Source: Arthrobacter sp. NEB 688 (GTDB lineage: Bacteria; Actinomycetota; Actinomycetes; Actinomycetales; Dermatophilaceae). From it: 64,000 bases of DNA. This document shows, piece by piece, positions 48,536 to 58,700 of the stretch; the stretch's first letter is position 1; each line of letters starts with the position of its first letter. The DNA is taken from NCBI RefSeq assembly GCF_013201035.1, contig NZ_CP053707.1, positions 806,001-870,000 on the forward strand. The letters run 5' to 3'. The notes beneath the pieces are model-generated. The model searched no databases. It was not told the origin of the DNA and worked only from the letters and a program-made list of their open reading frames with translations. A program made the position numbers and the translations under genes.

Positions 48536-50008
48536 GTGTCCGACCGTCAGCCCCCGGCCGCGCTGCTCCGCGAGGCCGTCGCCCACCTCGCCCCCTCGCT
48601 GCCCGTGCTCACCGACCTCGGGCAGCGCTTCGCCGCGGCCGGGCACGACCTCGCCCTCGTCGGCGGGCCGGTCCGCGACGCCTTCCTCGGCCGGACCTCG
48701 AACGACCTCGACCTCACGACCTCGGCCCGCCCGGACGACACCGAGGCGATCCTCGCGGCCTGGGGCAGCGCGACCTGGGACATGGGGCGCGCCTTCGGGA
48801 CGATCGGCGCCCGGCGCGGCGACGTGGTCGTCGAGGTGACGACCTACCGGGCCGACGCCTACGACGGCGTGACCCGCAAGCCGGTCGTGGCCTTCGGCGA
48901 CACCCTCGAGGACGACCTCGTGCGCCGCGACTTCGCCTGCAACGCGATGGCCCTGCGGCTGCCCGACCTCGCCTTCGTCGACCCGCACGGCGGCCTCGAG
49001 GACCTGCAGGCCCGGCTGCTGCGGACTCCCACGACCCCGCAGGTCTCGTTCGGCGACGACCCGCTGCGGATGATGCGGGCCGCCCGGTTCGTCTCGCAGC
49101 TGGGGTTCGTCCCGGCGCCCGAGGTGCTGACCGCCCTGCGCGAGATGGCCGCCTCCATCGACATCGTCTCGGCCGAGCGGGTGCGCGACGAGCTCGTCAA
49201 GCTGCTCCTCGGCGCCCACCCCCGGGCCGGCCTGGAGCTGCTCGTCCAGAGCGGCATCGCGGCGATGGTCCTGCCCGAGCTGCCGGCGCTGCAGCTCGAG
49301 GTCGACGAGCACCACCGGCACAAGGACGTCTACGAGCACTCGATGACCGTCCTCGAGCAGGCCATCGACCTCGAGGGCCCGGCCGACGGGCCGCCCGAGT
49401 CGGTGCCCGGGCCCGACCTCGTCCTGCGCCTGGCCGCGCTCCTGCACGACATCGGCAAGCCCGCGACGCGGCGCTTCGAGGACGGGGGCGGCGTCTCGTT
49501 CCACCACCACGAGGTCGTCGGCGCGAAGATGAGCGCCAAGCGGATGAAGGCGCTGCGCTTCGACAAGGAGACGACCAAGGCCGTCGCCCGGCTCGTCGAG
49601 CTGCACCTGCGCTTCCACGGCTACGGCGACGGCGCCTGGACCGACTCGGCGGTGCGCCGCTACGTCACCGACTCCGGCGACCTCCTGCCCCGGCTGCACC
49701 GCCTCACCCGCGCCGACTGCACGACGCGCAACCTCAAGAAGGCGCGCCGGCTCTCCCGGGCGTACGACGAGCTCGAGGAACGCATCGAGGTGCTGACCCA
49801 GGAGGAGGAGCTCAAGGCCGTCCGGCCCGAGCTCGACGGGCACGCCATCGCGCAGGCGCTCGGCATCCGGCCGGGCCCGGTGCTCGGTCGCGCCTACCAG
49901 TTCCTCCTCGCGCTGCGCCTCGACGAGGGTCCGCTCGGGCCCGAGGTGGCGCGCGAGCGGCTGCTCGCGTGGTGGGCGCAGCAGCCGGAGTCCGGCGCGC
50001 AGGGCTGA
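48536..50008 (+). CDS. cca: CCA tRNA nucleotidyltransferase
   Basis: The product is about 490 aa from GTG 48536 (VSDRQPPAALLR); a TTG at 48527 is also in frame. The class II nucleotidyltransferase head has LVGGPVRDAFLGR and NDLDLTT (metal Asp pair), then DLVRRDFACNAMAL and GDDPLRMMRAARF. An HD domain follows (AALLHDIGKPATRR about 303, and FHHHEVVGAK). It adds or repairs the 3' CCA of tRNAs. Matches the Rv3907c (pcnA) slot next to murJ. Confidence 0.95.
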   Translation: MSDRQPPAALLREAVAHLAPSLPVLTDLGQRFAAAGHDLALVGGPVRDAFLGRTSNDLDLTTSARPDDTEAILAAWGSATWDMGRAFGTIGARRGDVVVEVTTYRADAYDGVTRKPVVAFGDTLEDDLVRRDFACNAMALRLPDLAFVDPHGGLEDLQARLLRTPTTPQVSFGDDPLRMMRAARFVSQLGFVPAPEVLTALREMAASIDIVSAERVRDELVKLLLGAHPRAGLELLVQSGIAAMVLPELPALQLEVDEHHRHKDVYEHSMTVLEQAIDLEGPADGPPESVPGPDLVLRLAALLHDIGKPATRRFEDGGGVSFHHHEVVGAKMSAKRMKALRFDKETTKAVARLVELHLRFHGYGDGAWTDSAVRRYVTDSGDLLPRLHRLTRADCTTRNLKKARRLSRAYDELEERIEVLTQEEELKAVRPELDGHAIAQALGIRPGPVLGRAYQFLLALRLDEGPLGPEVARERLLAWWAQQPESGAQG

Positions 50009-50067
50009 CCCCTCGCGCCGCGGCGCACCGGGGAGCGCTCCCCATCGTCGGGGTCGGCCCCTCGGTC

Positions 50068-50073
50068 TAGGCT
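50068..50073 (+). promoter_or_regulatory. possible -10 of the signalling cluster
   Basis: TAGGCT, identical to the element before cca, lies 43 bases ahead of the ATG at 50111; GGAGGGG at 50095-50101 is the ribosome site. Confidence 0.45.
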
Positions 50074-50110
50074 CTGTCGACCACTCGTCATCCCGGAGGG
50101 GGATCCGTCC

Positions 50111-50611
50111 ATGCCCGTCGTCGCGCACCCCGGCCCGAGCTCACCGGCGCCGCCCGCGCTGCGGCTCGAGGTCCCCGACAGCTGGGTCGCCGCGCCCGCC
50201 GGGGACGCGCTGCTGCGCGTCGCCGGCCCGGGCAGCGCCGGGGGCGAGGTCGTCGTCGAGGTGCGGCACCGGGTCGAGGCGGCGGGCACGAGCGCCGAGG
50301 TCCTCGTGGCGGCGCTCGCGGCCGAGGCCGCCGGGTCCTCCGGCGAGGTCGAGGAGGCCTTCGTCGTCGAGGTCGGGGGCCGCGAGTGGAGCGCCCACAA
50401 CGTCTCGCGCGACGGCTCCGGCGGTGACGTCGTCGAGGTGCACCTCGTCGCGGTGCTCGCGGCGGGCGAGGAGGCCGTGACGGCCGTCCACGTGCGCGGC
50501 CGGGTCGCGGGCGAGGGGCTCGACGCCGACTACGACGCCCTCCAGCAGGTCCTCGAGACCGTCACCGTCGCGGGTTCCGATTCCGGCTCCGGCGACGGGG
50601 CCGGCGCATGA
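50111..50611 (+). CDS. hypothetical protein of the PP2C/FHA/kinase cluster
   Basis: The 166-aa product has no membrane segment or signal. It opens with a Pro-rich stretch, then LRLEVPDSWVAAPAGDALLRV, GEVVVEVRHRVEAAGTSAEV, EEAFVVEVGGREWSAHNV and EVHLVAVLAAGEEAVTAVHV, a predicted alternating strand/helix fold like LpqN/PsbP-type small proteins. This resemblance is only by pattern. It is first in the cluster; its stop overlaps the phosphatase ATG (ATGA), so the two are coupled. Confidence 0.7.
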   Translation: MPVVAHPGPSSPAPPALRLEVPDSWVAAPAGDALLRVAGPGSAGGEVVVEVRHRVEAAGTSAEVLVAALAAEAAGSSGEVEEAFVVEVGGREWSAHNVSRDGSGGDVVEVHLVAVLAAGEEAVTAVHVRGRVAGEGLDADYDALQQVLETVTVAGSDSGSGDGAGA

Positions 50612-51414
50612 GGGCCGGGCGGGTCCTGCGGGGCAGCTCGATGCTCGTGCGCTCCGGCCGGGCCACCGACGTCGGCCGCGTCCGCGAGCACAACGAGGAC
50701 AGCGTCATCGCCGCCAGCCGGGTCTTCGCCGTCGCCGACGGGATGGGCGGTCACGCCGCCGGCGAGGTCGCCTCCCGCATCGTCGTCGAGACGCTCGGCG
50801 AGCTCGAGGAGCACCCGCCGACCAGCCCCGACGACGTCTCCGCGGCCCTGCGCGAGGCGAACCGGCGCATCCTCGAGACGGTGAACGCCGACCCCGCCAA
50901 GCGCGGGATGGGCACGACGGCCGCCGGGGTCGTCGTCGTCGACACCGGCGGGCGCGAGCACTGGGTCGTCTTCAACGTCGGCGACTCCCGGGTCTACCGG
51001 CTCGCCGACCACCGGATGCACCAGGTGACGCGTGACCACTCCGAGGTCCGCGAGCTCGTCGACGCCGGGCTGCTCGACCCCTCCGAGGTCGCGACGCACC
51101 CGCTGCGCAACGTCATCACCCGCTCGCTCGGCACCGACCCGGGCCCGCGGGTCGACACCTGGGTGCTCGCGCCGACGCCCGGGGAGCGGTTCGTCATCTG
51201 CAGCGACGGGTTGAGCAACGAGCTCGACGACCGGGACATCATGGTGCTGGCGCGCCAGTACGCTGACCCCCAGACAGCAGCCGACGAGCTCGTCGGTGCC
51301 GCCGTGCGGGCCGGGGGACGCGACAACGTCTCCGTCGTGGTCGTGGCCGTCGACGCCGGAGAGGACGACGACGACGCGGACACCGCTCCGCGCGCCGGCC
51401 TGCACCGACCCTGA
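50608..51414 (+). CDS. PP2C-family Ser/Thr protein phosphatase
   Basis: The 268-aa product has the metal-binding motifs VREHNEDS, VFAVADGMGGHAAGE, GTTAAGVVV, VGDSRVYRL, VTRDHS, ICSDGLSNELDD and GGRDNVSVVVV in order. It lacks any membrane helix, unlike PstP, so it is soluble. It should reverse phosphorylation by the kinase encoded at 52910 and act on the FHA proteins of the cluster. Confidence 0.95.
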   Translation: MRAGRVLRGSSMLVRSGRATDVGRVREHNEDSVIAASRVFAVADGMGGHAAGEVASRIVVETLGELEEHPPTSPDDVSAALREANRRILETVNADPAKRGMGTTAAGVVVVDTGGREHWVVFNVGDSRVYRLADHRMHQVTRDHSEVRELVDAGLLDPSEVATHPLRNVITRSLGTDPGPRVDTWVLAPTPGERFVICSDGLSNELDDRDIMVLARQYADPQTAADELVGAAVRAGGRDNVSVVVVAVDAGEDDDDADTAPRAGLHRP

Positions 51415-51425
51415 CAGGAGCGACC

Positions 51426-52909
<1,484 letters not shown>

Positions 52910-52913
<4 letters not shown>

Positions 52914-54367
52914 CCCCAGCCGACGCCCCGGACATCCCGGGCCTGACCTTCGTGCGCCCGCTCGGCTCGGGCGGCTACGCCGACGTCTACCTCTACGAGC
53001 AGCAGTCGCCGCGGATGAACGTCGCGGTCAAGGTGCTCAAGCGCCAGGGCCTGACGGCGGGCATCCGGCGGCAGTTCGTCGACGAGGCGAACACGATGGC
53101 CCAGCTCGCCGACCACCCCTACATCGTCCAGGTCTTCCGGTCCGAGCAGACCGCCGACGGCGGCGCCTACCTCGTCATGAAGTACTACCCGCCGCCCAAC
53201 CTCGCGCAGCGGGCCAGGGCGGAGCGGCTGACGGTGGAGGAGGTGCTGCGCACCGGCGTCCAGCTGGCCAGCGCCGTCGAGACCGCGCACCGCGCGGGCA
53301 TCATCCACCGCGACATCAAGCCGGCCAACGTGCTGGTCAGCCAGTACGGGCAGCCGGGCCTCACCGACTTCGGCATCGCCGGTCGGGGCGGGCACGCCGA
53401 GGACGTCGACGAGGACGTGGGCGTCTCGGTGCCGTGGTCGGCGCCCGAGGTCCTCTACGGGATGTCGAACGGCGACGCCCGCAGCGACGTCTACTCGCTC
53501 GCCGCGACCCTCTGGCACCTGCTCGTGGGGCGCTCGCCGTTCGAGCAGCCGGGCGGCGACAACTCGGCCTACGCGCTGATGCCGCGCATCCGGGCGACGC
53601 CGGTGCCGGCGACGGGCCGCGCCGACGTCCCCATCTCGCTCGAGCGCCTGCTGTCGCACGCGATGGCCAAGAGCCCGGACGGCCGCCCGCAGAGCGCGAT
53701 CGAGCTCGCCCGCGGGCTGCAGGCCGTCGAGCGCGAGCAGCGCCTCGCACCGACCGCGGTCGTCGTGCTCGACGAGCAGGGCAACACGACGGTCGCCGAG
53801 TCCCCGGTCGCCCGCGGCGGCGAGGACCAGGACCGCACGAGCATCCGCGCGATGTCCGTGCCGTCCGCCGCGGCGCCCGCGCCCGAGCGCGCCCGGGTCG
53901 ATGACGACGAGGACGAGGACGCCCCGGCCACCGTCAGCGGCGGCGTCGTGCTCGGTGTGCTCGCGGTGCTCGTGGCGGTCACCGTCGGGGTCGTCGTGTG
54001 GGCGCTCGGCCGCGGCGACGACGAGGCCCCGCCGACCCCGACCGCCGCCGGGACGCTGACCCGCACCGCCGCCCCCAGCCGTGCGGTCGACTACCCGGAG
54101 CAGCCCGCCATCGACGCCCGCGGCACGAGCAGCGGAGTCACGTTCTCCTGGAACTACGTCGGCGCCGAGAAGGGCGACTTCTACCGGATCCGGTTGGCCG
54201 ACACCGAGGGTGCCGTCGCCGACGCCGAGATCCTCACCGTCAAGGACGGCGCCCGCTACACCGCGAAGGCGGCCTCGGGGGAGACCGTGTGCGCCCAGGT
54301 CCAGGTGTCGCGCAGCTCGGGGGTCACCTCGCCGCTGTCGCCCGTGCGCTGCGAGACCGCGCCGTGA
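52910..54367 (+). CDS. transmembrane Ser/Thr protein kinase (Hanks type)
   Basis: The 485-aa product starts at ATG 52910. The kinase domain is complete: LGSGGYADVYLY glycine loop, catalytic Lys41 in VAVKVLK, GIIHRDIKPANVLV with the catalytic Asp, DFGIAG, and VPWSAPEVLYG. A short acidic linker follows, then one membrane helix (about 345-367) and an extracellular part of about 110 residues with a fibronectin-III-like core (VTFSWNYVGAEKGDFYRIRL). It probably senses envelope signals and phosphorylates the FHA proteins beside it. Confidence 0.95.
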
Positions 54368-54413
54368 CGCCTACCCTGTCGGTGCCGACTTCCCTGCGAG
54401 AGAGGACGACCCG

Positions 54414-55130
54414 ATGGGGGTGACCGTCGAGTACTGCGGCGAGCTGTTCGTCGCGCCGGAGGACCGGCCGATGACGATCGGCCGTGTCGCCGACGTCGAG
54501 GTCGACGACAACCCGTACCTGCACCGCGTCTTCCTCCAGGTGCACCACGAGCACGGGCTGTGGTGGCTGACCAACGTCGGGTCGACGCTCACCGCGACGG
54601 TCGCCGACAAGAAGGGCCTCTTCCAGGCGTGGCTCAGCCCGGGAGCGCGCATCCCGCTGGCGCTCGAGGCGTTCACGGTCTGGTTCACCGCCGGTCCGAC
54701 GACCTACGACTTCGACGTGCTCGTCGACGACACCCCGTTCGTGTCGGTCGAGACCGCCGCCGAGTCCGAGCCCGAGGACTCCGGCGCCCAGACGACGGTC
54801 GGCCGGGTGTCGATGACCCCGGACCAGAAGCTGCTCGTCGTCGCGCTCTGCGAGAGCTTCCTGCGCACGACGTACGCCGGTGGGGGACAGATCCCCTCGT
54901 CCGCCGATGCCGCCGCGCGCCTGGGTTGGACGACGACGAAGTTCAACCGCAAGCTCGACAACGTCTGCCAGAAGCTGGCCGACGCCGGGACACGTGGGCT
55001 GCACGGCGGCCCGGGCAAGCTCGCGAGCAACCGCAAGGCCCGGCTCGTCGAGCACGCCCTCTCGACCCGGATGGTCACCGAGATCGACCTGCGCCTCCTC
55101 CCCGAGCCCGGCAGCGCCCCGACCCCCTGA
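54414..55130 (+). CDS. FHA-like protein with C-terminal winged-helix-like domain
   Basis: The 238-aa product starts at ATG 54414. The N-terminal 115 residues form an FHA-type beta sandwich (PMTIGRVADVEVDDNPYLHR, WWLTNVGSTLTATV), although the usual S-x-x-H is replaced by NPYLHRVFL. The C-terminal part, MTPDQKLLVVALCESFLRTT ... SSADAAARLGWTTTKFNRKL, then EIDLRLL, resembles a winged helix-turn-helix. This may be a phospho-responsive DNA-binding regulator, as in SARP-like FHA pairs; that is inference. It lies 46 bases after the kinase. Confidence 0.75.
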   Translation: MGVTVEYCGELFVAPEDRPMTIGRVADVEVDDNPYLHRVFLQVHHEHGLWWLTNVGSTLTATVADKKGLFQAWLSPGARIPLALEAFTVWFTAGPTTYDFDVLVDDTPFVSVETAAESEPEDSGAQTTVGRVSMTPDQKLLVVALCESFLRTTYAGGGQIPSSADAAARLGWTTTKFNRKLDNVCQKLADAGTRGLHGGPGKLASNRKARLVEHALSTRMVTEIDLRLLPEPGSAPTP

Positions 55131-55147
55131 CCCCACCGGCCTCCACT

Positions 55148-55166
55148 TCTCGGGGTCACCCCGAGA
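55148..55166. terminator. hairpin after the FHA/winged-helix gene
   Basis: TCTCGGGG-TCA-CCCCGAGA lies 18 bases beyond the stop at 55130. Confidence 0.7.
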
Positions 55167-55229
55167 TGCGGACGGGACAGGACCTCCGAGCCGGGGTCTC
55201 GCGGACGAACCCCTGTCTCGCAGGCCACC

Positions 55230-55497
55230 CCCGCACGTGCGGGCTTTTCGCGGTCGGGTTCGGGTGGGGACAGCGATAACCCGGCACGTGCGGGCTCTTC
55301 GCGGTCGGGATCGGCGGGGACAGCGATAACCCGGCACGTGCGGGCTTTTCGCGGTCGGGTTCGGGTGGGGACAGCGATAACCCGGCACGTGCGGGCTCTT
55401 CGCGGTCGGGATCGGGTGGGGACAGCGATAACCCGCCACGTGCGGGCTCTTCGTGGTCGGAGTTGGCCCGGGACAGCGATAACCCCGCACGTGCGGG
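55230..55497. repeat. tandem array of a 50-51-bp repeat
   Basis: Six CACGTG cores at 55234, 55285, 55335, 55386, 55437 and 55488 are spaced 51, 50, 51, 51, 51 bases. The whole unit is conserved (core, GGGCTCTTCGCGGTCGGG, then GGGGACAGCGATAACCC), so this is not a CRISPR. The first and last cores lie in perfect 14-bp palindromes. The same unit occurs beside oriC. Confidence 0.92.
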
Positions 55498-55506
55498 ATC
55501 AGGCGC

Positions 55507-55558
55507 GGGCTACACCGCAGTCACTGCTGTCAGGACGACCCTGACTGCGGCGTAGCCC
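55507..55558. terminator. large hairpin between the repeat array and the Ig/Fn3 gene
   Basis: Two 17-base arms (55507-55523 and 55542-55558) pair with one mismatch around an 18-base loop; terminator or RNA element. Confidence 0.5.
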
Positions 55559-55797
55559 CCACCTCGACGCGGCGGCGGACGGCGGGACGCGGCCTGACCT
55601 GCGCCGTCGCGAGCCGCCGTGCACCCGTGGGGGTATCGGGCGGCAGCGACGGGCCGGCGACCTCCCGCCGGAACGGGGAGTGCTCCCCGCCGGACCGGCC
55701 GAAATGCCCCACGTTCTCTGGTTACTCTGGACCGGCCGGGGTGGTGGACGGGGAACCGCTCCTGGGGAGCAGACCACCACACGACGAGGAGCCGCAC
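55559..55797. other. leader region of the Ig/Fn3 gene, no gene seen
   Basis: The frame is open here but no start with a ribosome site is seen before GTG 55798. TACTCT at 55723-55728 could be a -10 element. Confidence 0.35.
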
Positions 55798-58700
55798 GTG
55801 ACACGGGTGGGTGCCGCGCGGGTCCGTGACGCGCGGGGTCGCGCGCGCCGGCGCACCGCGGGCGCCGTCGTCGTCGCGCTCGTCGCCGGGGGCCTCGGGT
55901 ACGCCGCGGTCGCCAGCGACGGCACGACCGTCCACGAGGCCGACCTCAACGACGCCGGGGTCTGGGTCAGCTCGGCGCAGCAGGCGAAGTTCGCCAAGGC
56001 CAACATCCCGATCGGCCAGCTGGACACCGGGGTCGCGACCGACACCGGCACCGGGGGCGGGCTCGACATCCTCCAGGACGGCGCCGCGGTCTTCGGCCTC
56101 TCGACGGCCAGCGGCGAGCTCTTCCCCCTGGACCCCCCCACCTCGACCGCCGGCGACCCCGCGGCCACCGTCCCCGCCGTCGACGAGCAGGACGGCCGCT
56201 TCACCCCCCAGCCGGTCGACCTGCGCGGCGGCACGCTCGCCCTCCTCGACCCCGCGAGCGGCAAGCTCTACGCCCAGCGCGTCGACCCCCGCACCGGCAC
56301 GACCGACCTGCCCGGGGTCGCGGTGGGCGCCAAGCCCGTCGCCACCGTCGGCAGGGGCGCGGCCGTGGCCGTCGGCCTCGACGGCGTCGTCCACGCGGTG
56401 TCCGGCGCGGACGGCACCGTCACGAGCATCCGCCCGACCCCCACGGGCTTCGCGAAGCCGACGAGCACCCGCTCTGCGCTGCGCAGCCCGCACCCCGACA
56501 TCACCGCGGTCGGCGCGGCGTGGGTCGCCTACGACCCCGAGACCGACCGCGTCTTCACCGCCGAGAAGCCCGAGGGCGTCGACGCGCAGGTGACGACCGA
56601 CGGCTCGCGCCTCGCGGCCCTCCAGGTGCCCGGGCCGGATGCCGACACGGTCGTCGTCGAGTCCGCACAGCGCGCCGTCCAGGTGCCGCTCGACGGCGGC
56701 CTCTCGCCCGGAGGCGTCGTCATCGGTGAGCGCGTCAACCGCACCCCCGGCGCCACGCTCGTCACCCGGCCGGTCGTCCTCGGCGGCTGCGTCCACGCGG
56801 CGTGGGCCGAGCAGACGCAGGTCTTCTACGGCGCGAACTGCGGGCGCACCGGCGACGAGCCGACCGCCACGCTGCCGACCGGCTCCGAGGACCCGATCCG
56901 CGAGGGCGTCGCCTTCCGGGTCAACCGCGACCTCGTCGTCCTCAACGAGCTCGACGACGGCGGTGTCTGGGACCTGCAGGACAAGCCGACGAAGATCGAC
57001 AACTGGGACGCCCTGACCCCGCCGACCCGCCAGGACGACAAGAACCAGAAGAAGGACGAGAACCTCGTCGACGAGGCCACGGCCCAGCAGCCGCCCAAGG
57101 CGGTCGACGACGCCGAGAAGGTCCGCCCGGGGCGCACGAGCAAGCTCCACGTCCTCGACAACGACACCGACGTCGCCGGCTCGGTCCTCGCGATCGACCA
57201 GCGCGACGTCACGGCGCCGACGCTGCGGGGCGCGAGCGCCACGGTCTCCTCGGACGGCCAGGCCATCGACCTCTCCGTCCCGGCCGGGACCGAGAACCAG
57301 GTGCTCGAGTTCTCCTACAAGGTCAACAACGGCAAGGCGACCTCCAAGACGGCCGGCACGGTCCGGGTCCGGGTCGTCGGCGACGAGGTCAACGGGCCGC
57401 CGGCGCTGCGCCGTGGGGGCGCCGAGATCGCCCAGCGTCCCTACCCGGTCATCGCCGGCAAGCGCCTGTCGGTGCCCGTGCTCGCCGACTGGCGCGACCC
57501 CGAGAACGACACCCTCGCCGCCCGGGCCGACGTCGAGGGCGCGGTCGTCGACGGCGGCGGGCGCGTCACCGTCACCGCCCCGGGCGAGGAGGGCCGCCAG
57601 CCGATCGGCTACGTCGTCAGCGACGGTCGCGGCGGCTCGACCAAGGGCACCGTCAACGCGCGCGTGCTCTCGACCAGCGGGGACAGCAAGTTCGTCGCGC
57701 CGCGCACGCAGCCGGATGCCGTGCGCGGTGTCGTCGGCAAGCCGCTGCAGGTCGAGCCGCTGGGCAACGACATCGCCGGCGCCGACCCGGGGGAGCCTGA
57801 CGCCTCGTTGCGGCTGCGCTCCGAGGTGCGCCCCGTCGGGCCGCTGCAGGTCGACACCGACCTCGCGACCGGCACCGTCACGGTCACCGGCAACGCCGCC
57901 GGCACCTTCGAGCTGAGCTACTCGGCCGTCACGGGCGCGGGCGCCGCCCCGGGCCGCATCAGAGTCGACCTCACCGCACCCCCCGAGGGCGCCCCGCCGG
58001 TCTCGGTGCCGGACAACGCGACCCTGCACGACCAGGCCCCCGCGATGGTCGACGTCCTCGCCAACGACTACTCGCCCCGCGGCGACGTCCTCGTCACCGC
58101 GGCGGTCGAGACGACCGACGACTCCGGATGGCTCCAGCCCTCGATCTACCAGGGCCGGTGGGTCCGGCTCGAGGCGCGCGACCCCGCGCCCGCCGGTACC
58201 GAGGGCCGCCGCGGCACCATCCGCTACACCGTGAGCGACGGGACGCAGCGCACGTCCGGCCAGGTCGAGGTCCTCCAGCAGGGTCCGCTCGCCGACTCCC
58301 TCCCGCTCGTCGAGGACGACAAGGCGACGGTGCGCGAGGGCGACACGGTGAGCATCCCGGTGCTCGACAACGACACGATGGCCGACGGCATCCCGCTGCG
58401 CCTCGACCCGGGCTCGGTCAAGGTCGTGAGCAAGGGCGACGCCCAGCGCGCCTTCGCCTCCGGCAACGTCGTCCGCTACGTCCCCGAGGCCACCGGCCTG
58501 CGGGCCGCGAAGTTCGTGACGATCGAGTACGCGGCCTACGCCGAGGGCAGCAAGGAGCGCGCCCAGACCGCGCGCGTCCGCGTGCAGGTCAACCCGCTCC
58601 CCACGAAGCAGCAGGTCAACCAGGCTCCCGTCGCCCGCAGCTTCACGGCGACCGTGACGGCCGGCGACCCGCTGACGATGACCATCCCGACCTTCGGCGT

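Noticed and set aside
55230..55497. CRISPR array
   Set aside because: Sequence between the CACGTG cores is conserved from unit to unit, so there are no unique spacers, and no cas genes are present.
55230..55497. Repeat-peptide gene on the minus strand
   Set aside because: The open frame gives a repeated Cys/Pro/His peptide, but one unit is 50 bases and breaks the frame; no ribosome site is seen.
55230..55497. CACGTG cores as parS sites
   Set aside because: The flanks are GC-rich (CCCGCACGTGCGGG) and do not match GTTTCACGTGAAAC.
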